Shown here in pieces: positions 1 to 12,500 of a DNA stretch of 64,000 bases (within the stretch, counting starts at the first letter, position 1; the number at the start of each line of letters is the position of its first letter). The DNA lies in contig CM037829.1 in NCBI GenBank assembly GCA_021234535.1, positions 31,716,962-31,780,961 of the forward strand, read 5' to 3'. This stretch comes from Stichopus chloronotus (lineage: Eukaryota; Echinodermata; Holothuroidea; Aspidochirotida; Stichopodidae). The notes under the pieces are model-generated. The model was not told the DNA's origin and did no database searches. It worked only from the letters and a program-made list of their open reading frames with translations. The position numbers and the translations under genes are program-made.

Positions 1-388
1 AAGAGTACAGAGAGCTGTTCAATATACACTTGAGGATGATTTTCCAGGAGCCATCAGGTAACTATAAACTTGAAAGCTAATTAACTCTTGATTGTATTAG
101 TGCTTGGTAAATTCAGTATCAGTTATTCATTGAGATATATCCCGTTTCTCACCCTAACAACATCTAGGCAAACTTTTGAGTAACACCTAGCTTGCAGTCA
201 CTGGAAACAGCAATCAAAGCCCGGGGTCTCGAACACAGTGTTTTTCTTTGTTTTTTTCATTCCATACAGGACAGTTTCTGCCATTCATCACGAATTTGTC
301 CAGGCAGAAAGAGTGACTGAATATCTCTGTGATTTGGCAGACATTTCAGCCAAAATAAAGTGAGTTTACAAGGACGATTTGTTCTTAC

Positions 389-573
389 CACAAATGGGTT
401 GGCGGCAGTTACTTGGTTGCCCCCGCTGTAGGTTATCGTCATGGTGAAGTGCGGTCTCGCGATGGGGAGCAGCAGTATCACAAGGTCGACGGCAATCCCT
501 ATTACGATACCATATACCACGTCCACGAATAAAGAACAGAAGAACGTTGCTAATGTAGGGATTAAGTCCACCT
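389..573 (-). CDS. SLC26A11-like: SLC26A11-like copy B, coding exon 11
   Basis: 185 nt encoding KVDLIPTLATFFCSLFVDVV, then YGIVIGIAVDLVILLLPIARP and a short linker ending NPFV. It is the last membrane exon and is 21 nt shorter than in copy A. The acceptor is TCCTCCAG and the donor GTG/GTAAGA, phase 1 in and phase 0 out. The STAS exons are beyond the window. Confidence 0.88.
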
Positions 574-3500
574 CTGGAGGAAAATATAGAAAATAATTAC
601 TCTATTATGTCAATGGTTATTATGTGTGAACAAAAACAACAAAAGAAGAAGAACAATAAAAAAAAAAAAGAAATTTGTACCCCAGGTCTCTGTCCTTATT
701 TACAAACTTACACCCATCCTGCTGGTTTGGCCAATAAATGAAAAGTAAGTTTATGCACATACCATCACCTGCAGTTGTTGATTCTCCTACAATATCGCTC
801 TCACCATGCCGAGTAGACCAGATGGAGATTGAAAACAGGGACAAAAAATAAATAGAACTTCCCAAAAGTTCCCACACTCCTAGCAAGTAAGGATGTCAGT
901 ATGGCAAGAAGACGCTCATCCAAAATAGGCTCTACAGCACCGGAGGCAGTGTTAAAGGTTACCAGTGTTCTTGGCATGGTAAATGGCAGTGAATTTGTTG
1001 TGTTGAGACATGTAAAGTGAGGAAGGAAGTAAACTATATCTTCTTGATACAAGAAAGCTGGAGAAATGTGAAGGTAAATTCTGGTGAGTGGGTGAGACAA
1101 AATTGAACTACTATTACTATGACTAATACTTACTGTTAATTTTCCACATTTTTTTCAAGACTCTCAATCTGATGTATGGATAGACCGAGATGAAGACGAC
1201 TGCAGCAAGAGAGGCCAGAGGTATGAACTCCATGACAGGAGTGACAAAGAGCACAGCAAGGAAAAGAATACCACCCGTAATGATGCTACTCAGACCGGTC
1301 TTTACCTCAGCGTGGTACAATATGGAAGATCTACATACAAACAAAAAATATAAAAATAGGTAAAAGCACTTGAAAAGACAGGTCTAAACATTTACTTCAA
1401 ATGGGAATTGCATTCTAAAGGCATTGTAATTCTGACTGGTCAATTTATTCTTACAGAATTTGTTTTTAAGACAAAATCAGTACATAGTCAGAATTCTAAG
1501 CAGAACTGCACTATGGTTACATTGATGCATAAGTAACATTTTTTTTTCTGGATGTTGTAAAGTGAAGGTACATAAATGTCAATAAACTGCAGAGGAGAAC
1601 AACATACAATTACACTAACAGCTATTGGCTGATAATCTATTTCAGCTTGCAGTCCAGAGGCTGGTTACTGGGCAGACTTTCCAAGGTTTTGCCTTCCCGG
1701 TATCCATGCTGAAAGGCACTCTGTCTATGGCCTACATATATCTTATAACATCTACTGAGACAACTCGTCGCCAAGTAGGAAACTAATAGTACATTAATGT
1801 CAATTTCCATCATCGTTCATGCAACAGAAAGATGGTAACAGAGCTGAGGTGAGATTCAATAGTAATATATCTGGCAGGTGAACTTTACTGGGGCTTTGGA
1901 GTGCAACTAAGATCAATTATTTGGCATCATTTTTAACAAGGGTCTGTTCGGATGGGAAAGTCTTAAACCACACTTGGATAACCCATCTTACAAAGACCCA
2001 TCTAACACGGCATAAGACCAGACCAGGGACTGAACATCAACCCAGTCCCATTTGCTAAGCCTCATCGCTGTAAATGCCACTACCTTCATCCTTTCTGCGA
2101 CAGAACCAGTTTAATGTCAATATCATTTCATATGCATACATATGTGTTTTCAGTTTTTACTTTTAAAATAGTCTATGGTGGGAAAAATTAAGACCTTCGA
2201 AGTAATGAAAGCTAATTAAAGACAACAGCAATTCAACTAATGCAAGCGGCTTGTCAGCCGTCAAGCTTAAATAGGTTGTCTTAAAGAGGCTCATTGAGTG
2301 GTTTTGTGAAATTCACTCAATTTTTCTAAACCGGTCAAGTTTCCTTCACATACTCATGACAAACAGTCAAACTAAAAGGATCCCAAAGTTTTACATACGT
2401 TGGAACATTAATGAGTGAGTAACCAACGATTAAATTTGGTTTTTGAAACTTTGTGACCAGACATTTTCACATTAGTACATTCACATGCACACAATCAGAG
2501 CAAGTAACGGTAAAAAATTCGAAAAAATTGACAGTTTTCATATAACTACATGAAACTTGATTAATTATGCTAATTGTGAGTATTGTCATGTGTATGTATG
2601 TACACTTCAAAATCACCGCAATCTTTACTGATATCAACTCAATGAGCCCCTTTAATTTGCTACATACCGAATGCTACTTGCAGTTATTGGGTAAGCAGAC
2701 ACAAATGAACCAAGGAAGTTACAGAACCCTGTGGATAAGAAGTGGATCTCCATCTGATTTTCAATTTTTACAAAATACACGATCATCAAAATATGCTGCA
2801 GAGCATGTACGTTCAGAAAATGACGATTTCTTTAGTATATCTAGCAATTTAATAAGAATATTATTTATTGATCAACATTAACACATCTGCACCACGGTTC
2901 AAAATCCACCTGGGATAGTGTCCGTGGCCAACAACATATAGGTCGGACCTTAGAATTTGTTGGGCATATGAATCACTTTGCTCCTCATGGAAGGATTTAA
3001 TAATGCTATAAGCACACATCAAGCCGGCAAGTCCTGTTGTGCTATTAAGTCAGCATGCTGAGTACATAGAGTGGAGTTGAATGGATAGTGATTCCCAAAT
3101 TCCTCTGTTTATTTCTGTTTGTTGAAATGCTAGAGTTTATGCAAAAGCTATTTTACAGCAAACATCATTAAATATGATTATTCTGAATCTCACGGCAAAC
3201 TTAATTTATTTTGAAATGTTGCTGGTAGCCACTGATGCTGCTGGTGGTTTTACAACCATTTCCAAATTTCCTTCTGCTTCCGGACATTCTTCGTAACCCA
3301 CGTGGTATATATGTGTGACTGAACACATTGTATTAATCTAATGAGCTGTGACAATTCACCCATACAAATGGGATGCATATCTACACCTGCATACTGATGA
3401 TAATAAGAATGCAAGAATGCATTGTGGTTTGGATGATGTAACTTTTTAGCCTAGCTGATATGACAGTCACTAGTACATAAGGAAAACTAAGTAAGTTATA

Positions 3501-6500
3501 TGACAAACATCATATGGACACCAAAGTCTGTCTATTAGTATCCTTATCAACTTTTTGCTTCCTTAAAGTAGGAATCTGCATCCCTCTTCACACTTAATAC
3601 GTAAGGAAGACTAATGCGGCCACAAGCAACAACAAATAATAAAACCATAGAAATACACCAACGTTTAAAAAAAATTTAAAACTGAAAACAACAATTTGTT
3701 TTTTTATTGTTTTACAAAGATTTCCAAAAAATTTAAAAGTGAAAAACAAGTTTTCTTTTCCTTTTTAAAATTTTTGTTAAATTCTCACAAGGAAATCTGT
3801 TTTTTGTTTTAAATTTCCCATCTTGAGTGTATTTCTGTGGGATTCAATTTTTTTTCCTTCATGACCAAATTAGTCTTCCGGCAGATGAAAAGTAACATAA
3901 ATGATATTAGCAGAACATTTCCTTCTTGACATGTTGTGATTACCAAGTATTTGTAATATGATCACTGTTGACCTCATGTGATCTTTGACCCCCACAAATA
4001 AAAATTTGCTCTGACTAGTCAATGCAGTGTTCATTAAAACTAAAGATTAAGTTTAAATTTGCTTTTCATGAGACATCATGCTACATACGCAGCACATTAC
4101 ATTTCACATCCAACTTTACGCCAGCATAACTGGAAAGATTTCTACTATCTTCAAAACTGGCAAATAGGGAAACACTTATTTGCAAACAAAACATGTACTG
4201 AAACATAGACGTATTGCTTCTGTATTACTTTTACTTTGAGGGAAAATTAATGTTTCTTATTTTTTGTTTCAAATGGATCCAAATAAAATGTCTATCACAG
4301 AAAGAACAACATGAACTGAGATCCTGATGATGCAACAATTTAATTTATAAATTAAGAAACATTTTCCAGAATTTCTTTGTTTGTTTGCTTGTTTGCTTAT
4401 TTCACTTCCATTTACACAGCGATACACTAATATAAATAAATACAAACAGCCACTGAAAATAGTAGAAAAACAAAGTAGTTTGACTCATGTACGGAGCAAA
4501 GTCTTTAAGTCTGAGTGGGAATGTTCATAATGTGTAGTGTCTTAACATTTAAGCTTTGTGAATTTCAATTCAGCGGCATTAACACTGGAGAACCTAATCT
4601 AGACTGAGTTAATAGAAACAACCTGTAACTTTGGCAAGTTGCATAGCAGACACTCATGGACAAAGGATATCAAAACAAATGTACCATACAGGGTGAAGTA
4701 ACTTGTAGCACACTTTTAAAGATATAGCAGTTGGTCTGTATGGATATCTTACCTAATGCCAGAAACTCTTGGTTATCTTCAACTTTGTATGAATTGATTC
4801 GTCCTAAAACAAAAAACAAAAAAAAAACATGCAAATAAACATACCAAGATGCAGGGTCACAAATCTTGCCTGTGAGGCAAGAATTCTATTAGCCAAGCTT
4901 GGAACTGTGCTTGAAACCTTCCTAAAGTCTATGTTGTATGTACTAAAAAAAGTAGCTTGCTCCTTTAAAGAACTACATCTATTGTGATGTCACAACCCCT
5001 GAAATTGGTCTGCACTGATACATCTCAAATCGAGATTGAGATAGCAGTGTGTATGTACCCTGTAAAACTGATGCTTTTGTTTTGGTGACACCGCTCGTTA
5101 AATAGTAAAATCCTCCCCCCCCCCTCCCCCGCAACTCTCCTACTGTTCCAACAGATGTTTCAGCAAGTCAAGAAATCTTTTGGCTGGGGTGACTGTTGTA
5201 CCTAGATCTTTCACCTATTTTGTGCAATGTCATGCTTTATTTATTGCACTCCAGAAGATAGATTGTTGTACTGTCTGCATATGCATACAAACTTAACTGT
5301 GTACGTGACTGGTTTACCTACATCACTATGAACACTTTCATCACTTTTCATTCCGAAAAATGGTGAAAATCTTTGGTTGAAAAGAAATTCACCGTTTCAT
5401 TTTGCACATTCAAGAAAGGCATCGCGATGGAAAGGCCTCTAACCACGGAGAAATTTAAAAGCACCTCAAAAAGTCTTTTAAAAATAAAATTCACAAATGG
5501 TGAAAATATCCAATGGTAATTCCCTCATAAATGTCAAACACTCTACCAGACATTTTGGTTCACACCTCAGGAAAACAAGATCTGTTCTAGCCTTGGGGGA
5601 ATGCCTCCACTCCCGACCTCTAATAAAGTCACTATGGTTGATTTATGAGTAATTGTCACCATGGTGTTTTTCCTTCCCACAGGAGCAGCTAAATCAGCAC
5701 GTGATATGTAAAAGTGGTGATTTTGCGGTGAAATTATAACCTCATTCTAACCGCGCTTAAATCTTTTTCATCGTGGTGAACATGTTCATAGTGATAGAAG
5801 GTATCCCAGAAAGAAATGGTCAACATTATAACTTATCATTAATTTTTTACTAACGTGTATAATAATCAAAACTAAAAGTAATCAAATGTCATCACATTGG
5901 GAGCATGTGTGGTTAGCTGCTGTAGATGATTTCTCTTAGGTTTCTTTGTGATTACAGTCAGTAAAATCTAAACATTGACATGATGTGAAGAAAAGATAGT
6001 AATTGGAAATACATCTTCACTACACAAACTAAACCACTACATGAGCCATATTCGCCAATGGCCGTCTCTTACCGTATTTCTTGGCGACCGTGTAATCCAG
6101 AACGAACGGCATCAAAGGGACCACGATAATCGCGACGCTGATGGCCTGTGATTCAGGAGAGTAAAAAGGAATGTAAATGCCATTAATACATGAATTAAAA
6201 TGATACTACTGATCGTGATACATATCACACTGCAACAAAAGTAGCTTCCTGCTAGAAGGACAATTTTGTCATCAGTTTAGCTCAACTGCAGGATTACTAT
6301 GATGAATTTGTAATTAAACTAAGGGCCAACTTGGTCAAGAGTTTCTAAGTAGTTATTGTTCACCAAAGAGTGAAACATTATTCGAACAATGGATGTCATG
6401 GGTGCAACAGTATGAATAATGTCATGAGTTGAAAGAATGGGCATTCTATTCGACGCGGGCAAAGCTGAGTAGAATAGAACCCTCTATCGTTCGACAAGTG

Positions 6501-9500
6501 AAATTTTCCATACTATTGCATGAATGGAAAACATTCATCATTTGTTACATATAATACCTTTACCGCAAACTGATATACTGAGTAATGACGTCCTTCTAGG
6601 TACTGCAAGACCCAATGATTGCTGCAGATTCATGCTGTGGGTTAGTATGTACTAAGCTACGGTCAAGCATCACAATTGTGATGACAGTGCCAAATCAAGC
6701 ATGACATAGGACCACCAATTCTCCAATAAGATGCAGAGAAATTAATTAAGCGTTAGGTAGTAAACAGTATTCAGTGACTTGTAAGCAAGAAGTGATAGAG
6801 ATCAAGGGAGAGAATTATAAACAAAAAGGGTCTGTGGGACAGATCTATTCTTGCTATGAGTCATCAAACTGAATACAAACTTTTAAAGGCACGCGATCTT
6901 TTTGATTCGACCTTGTGGCAATGAAAATGATGAGGAAGTCAAACTGAGAGCAAGGTGAATGCATTCATATCTGGTAGGGTCGACAATGCCGCATCTGTGC
7001 AGATAAAAGGTGATGTATGTACTTGTGAAATTGTTTGCATTTAAATCAACTTTAAACAGTACATGCAGCGGTTGTTAACAGATATAAGGTGATAAACGAC
7101 AGACAAAGAAATTGATGAACAAATGCGACGTGAGAGAGTTCACCCAGGGCTGAAAGAATTAGAGACATAGGTTTTCATCTCAGCACAACTTGTTGACCTA
7201 CACTTACCTGGTATGCATGTAAATTTCCTAGCTCCGGAACCTGAAATGCTATTCCACTGGTGACATTCCCAACAACACTGATGAAGCCGGACTTGCCTTG
7301 CAGCTCTAATATCCAAGTGACGAAGGTCATTGTGAATACTACTAACACTATCCTTGCTGAAAAGAAATGAAAAATAAATGATGTGATAGATGAACAAATA
7401 TCCAGAATGTTAAGGCTATAATAATTATTTATTAATTTCATTTATTTCAACATAACAGGGTAAACATGGTCAGTGGAATGTTAATCTCACCCGAGGCTCT
7501 ACAAATAAAACATTAAAACCTAGAAATACAAAACAAAATTAGTAACAAAACAAACAACATAAAAATGATAGACATAAAATACAAGCAATAGTAATATTAT
7601 CAATATTAACATCACAGAACAATCTGCAGTAAATGTCATGAAGAAAACACACTTGATACAAATTGGCTCATACAAGATATCAAAAACAACAACCTGACAG
7701 TTACACTTTTACAAAGTATCGTAAAATCAAGTCTCTAAATCACTTCAATTCAGTTAGCAACAAACATCTTTAAGCAAGACGTAAGAGTCCTTGAAGTACT
7801 TGAAGGCAAGATTCAAATTGATCTGAGTATGTACTGAAATCAATGCAAAGTCACTCTGTAACAGGCAAACGCATATGCTTTGAAGTATCAAATATGTAAA
7901 CAATTGTGATGACGTAAACAATTTTACCACCACAATCATGGCAGATGCTCTCTTACATTATTCATGTACTCAATGTACATTAATGGCACACCAATTAAAA
8001 CATCTTCTCAAGCTCTCAGTTTTGAAAATATATCAGGTTTACAAGATTCATGATTTCACCCACTGATCTCAAAATGATTGAGACCTCTTCCATCAACAAA
8101 GAAAAACGTGTGTTGTATTTGACGTGGAAAACCTAACTTAAGAAACATGAGAATTTTGTACAGACTTGCCTTTTTTATCACCACATGTTTAAGAGGTTCT
8201 GATACAAATTATATGACTCCAAGAGATTTTGATCTCTCATCAAAGGCAGCACTAGGCTAAGTGGGTCCTAAATTGTGCAGTATTTTAACAAAACCTTTCA
8301 AAGTTTCCTCACTTCTGTAGACTAAAATTACTGAAAGGTTCTTGAATTAGTGTCATTAAATGTTACTGGATGGAGTGCACGAAGCGAATGTTATGAAATG
8401 AAAATTATCACACATGTATACCGAATGCTGATGACCAGAATAAGACAGAGTCACAATGTTAGTACAGTAAAACTTTCAGAAAAAAGGTTAGCTGAAGTGC
8501 ACATTGCAGTGGTATGTATTCCCATGACACATGTAGCAGTAGACAGTTACATCAAAAGTTGAAACCTAGCTGCAAATTCTACAAGCCTATCATCCTGCTG
8601 ACCATCTATGCTAGCCACATGATGATTGATGAGCTGGCCACCTACAGAGTGATATTATCCAGAGTATCCACAAACAGGAGACCTGCCATCGAGATAGCTC
8701 CTGGTCATCTTTCTTCTCCCGCCATTCCTTAACATCTGATGCTATCTTCTGAAGATGATCAGTAACACAAAAGATACAAATACAGTCAGATGTCTACTTG
8801 CAAGGGTAGGACAAACGTGGAAAAGCACACAAAAATGTTGATAGTCTGTAAATTACCATCATCACACCACAAGATTAGGTCCTGAAGTCTCAAACCCAAA
8901 AATGATCATCATAATACAAGCTAAACTTTCAATAAGCCACGTACTGCCTTGATAGGATTTGTATTAACTAATGAACTACAACATGTGAAGCTATACACCT
9001 AACGTGCATGATGAACCTATCCCTCTTAAAGTCTGTCACATGTTCATCCTCTGCTTGATTACACATTGCCACCTCAGGGAGAAAATAAGACACACTGCAG
9101 CCTTAACATCTAACCAAGTCATTTGAGGAGGTTTGTGCTCAATGGAGCATTTGCTGATTCATTATTTCTGCATTGTAGGCTGTATGAATCCCAAAACACT
9201 GGAGGGCATAGATCAGGTGACAAGTTTGACATCTGATCATACCTCACGCTGCCTTTGATGTTGTGGGGTATTTATGTAGAAATTTTAAGAAAGACAGACA
9301 CTGCATGTGCAGTTCTCAAGGATGAAGCGTTTTCAAGGGTCTACACAGCAGATGTGGTAAAGCAAAGAGACACTGCGAAGACTGTATGTCATTTTACGAC
9401 AATGGAAAGTCGACGACAATCGAGGATAAAGAATGTCGATTGCAAGCAAAGAAAAGCGGATCTATCCATAGCCTGCTACAATTAGGGACATATGTAACGC

Positions 9501-12500
9501 TATGCTTACTTACTTTATCTACTTTCATGGCAAGTACCCATTGGTACTTCATTACACAATAAATTAAAGTGTACAGTATATACATTTTGCACAAAACAGT
9601 TACTGCCATTTTAAGACTATGACATATACTTCATAACATTACAAGCACATTCATAAATTTGTGAAAAACATATGCCGTACCGTTAATAAGACAAGGACAA
9701 GTAGTGATGCAACCCCAACAATCAGGTCCCAGTAACTAGCATGAAAGAAAAGATATGAAAAGTAATTATCATGTGAACTTAAATGGATTCAGATCTGTAG
9801 AAGAACCAAAGATTATCTAAAAAACATCTGACAACATGTTACCCTGTGTAGCCATCACAGCAGTGTAAGGGAATGTAATCAGTTAGTACCCAGTAAGACT
9901 AATATATAAGGAAGAAATACAATACCATTAAATGTATCTTTGAGCATACAGACCTACATCATACAGCATCCATGTCTATTTTCAGTTTAACACAACCAAG
10001 GGTTACCTTTACCTTTGGAAGTGGTAAACAAACAAAATACTGCTCGGACTAGGTAACAACTACATCCATAACAGGGAAAAAATCTTTTTTTTAGGTTAAA
10101 ACAGTTGACCTCAACTGGGTTCTAACCCAGCCAAACAAGTAAAAACATAAAACTACTGAACTGCACCAGGCCCTTTAGGTTTGAAGTGTCCAGTGGCTAA
10201 AATATTTACTTCAAAAGCACCCCATACACTTCCAATTATTGTCAAGTGACCTTTGACCTTTAACACAAAAATTGGGTACTTACATGGTAGCTGCTTAAAG
10301 GCCATCAACAGCATGAGACCTGTTACTGTTACTTATGCTGAGATACAGTGGTTCATGGCCTCCTACTAACTTTAACAAATTTGGGACTCTACAGTGATCC
10401 AAAATGATTTCTGATCTCTAGTGATTCCAAATGACATCTGATCCCAACAAAACTGTGTAGAAATGTCACGATGTAAAGTTTTACAACGCTGTATAAAGAT
10501 CCTCCGAATATCAATAGAGTAAGAAATAGCATTTTCAAACATGTCCACACTTTTGTCCTCTACTGACCCTAAATTACTTCTGACAAACCCTCTCAATTGA
10601 CAAGGTTCATTGATCAGTCTTGAGACATCAACATCATACAATTCCGTGCCGTGCTTTTTTGGGGGACTCATCAGACAATGGCAGGATTGGCCTTATATGC
10701 TGTACTGTCACGATGCCTTCAATTGCATATGAAATTAAAAGACCCTCAGAAACAGAACTGTGGCCAAATGGTAAAGGCATTCCCGCTGGTGCCTTTGGCC
10801 TTTGGTTCGAATCCTCTGGTGACCTACTTTTACTGCACTTACAGGCAAGCGAACCCATAAAAACACTCACGTCAACTTGACTGCATTGGTTTACCTGCCT
10901 TTGACCAGTGTAACAAAAAATTGTATTTAGGAGTAATGTTCTTTATGCTATCAAACTTACTTTGCATGAGTTATATTTCCAAATACGAGTGCCACTTCCT
11001 CAAAAACAGACGTTGATTTAAATGTCAGTCCCAGAAGGAATTTGAGTTGTTTTATGATTATTATTAATGAAGCCGCGTTCCCAAATCCAACGACGACAGA
11101 TGTAGAGATGAATGATGATATGGCACCTGCAAGATACAAAACAAGACGACTAAGGCGACCAAACGACCCTTGCAAAGACATTTGCGGTTACAAGACACTC
11201 GAGGGTGTTGCATACATGTGATGGAATTATCAAAATATCAACATGGAACAAACACATTCAATGAGACTCGTAACGATCCCTAAGGAACACTGCCTCGGTG
11301 GTGCCAGCGTTCAACGTGAGAAATTTGCGTTTGTACAGACTCATGACTTTAAAGTTTCACATGATGCCTCTGAGTCTATTCTCCCTTGCTTTGCTTTTTC
11401 TTCAGTGAGCAAAAGAGAGATGAAAAGACAGTTCTGACAAACACAGATCAAGTTGATAAGATCAAAACAGACGCAACATTAAAATCACTGGTCGGTGGAT
11501 TTTTTGGTCGCTTAACATTTTTATATATATACCTGCACTGTTTGCAAATTTGCCTCTTTGTAGACTTAGTGAGTACTTAGTGGACAATTTGCTGAAATGT
11601 TAACAAGTACAATGGTTTAACATAATGTATAAAGATTACTTTGAGTTGTTTGCCAGACTTTTAGCATGGGCTGGATATTAATGGCTGACTGAAGTGTCAG
11701 ACTGGGAGGAGGAAGTTATGAAATTTACAAATTATATCTAATGAAAGCTGCATGATATTCATGTAACAACGACATTGTAAAAGCAGCTAATTAAAGCATG
11801 AATGGAAGAAAAAAAATATCCCCCTCAATCAAAAAAAAAAAATGGAGAACGGTACTCTTTTTTATTGGCAAAACAAGTAGTTTCACACAATGAAGTAATT
11901 GTTAAACAAATTAAGTATTTTAACTGATAATAGGTCATCCGGAATATCCATATGGTCAGTCATCTATTATAATGTCTACTTATTCTGAAGAGTTAACTAT
12001 AACCCCACAATGATGGCATATTGCTATTCTGTACCTGTGGCAATTAATCTACATGAATGCAATGACTGACTTCATACAAATTAAAAAACGGTGAGAGTAA
12101 AATGGAAGACGATACCGTCATTTGTGTACGTAAGGAGACATTATAGCAATAACAGGGTTGTCAATTGTACTCCGGGGTGAATGGTTGTTATACACATACA
12201 TAATCTTTTTTTTGGACTGGAGCATGCTGTAGTACTGATAAAATATGAATGCTAAGTTGTTTTGGTTGGTCAGATAAAAAATCTTGTTTGGATACTCCAT
12301 CATTCATTTACAAAGGAGGTGGATATTCATCAACTTTACCTAGTCTTGTACAAGACAATATTATCTGTATGATGCCGCTGCAGAACGAGAGCAGTATGAT
12401 ATATCTGGGATCATGACGAAGGTAGTCATGGATGTGAAGGATGCCAAAACTGGAGACGAGAAGAGAGACGAGGACATTTGGCCCAATGGAGACATCCTTC

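Noticed and set aside
1..57. Possible plus-strand exon ending CATCAG/GTAACT
   Set aside because: Only 57 bases are visible, three frames give unrecognised peptides, and it would lie inside an intron of copy B; not supportable.
257..388. Continuation of the copy B frame beyond exon 11 into a C-terminal tail
   Set aside because: The sequence after GTG/GTAAGA has no resemblance to the STAS linker, and the donor matches the phase of the copy A junction; treated as intron read-through.
10100..10180. tRNA-like B box (GGGTTAGAACCC on the minus strand)
   Set aside because: Self-complementary segment without a convincing A box; could be a decayed SINE but not enough to call.
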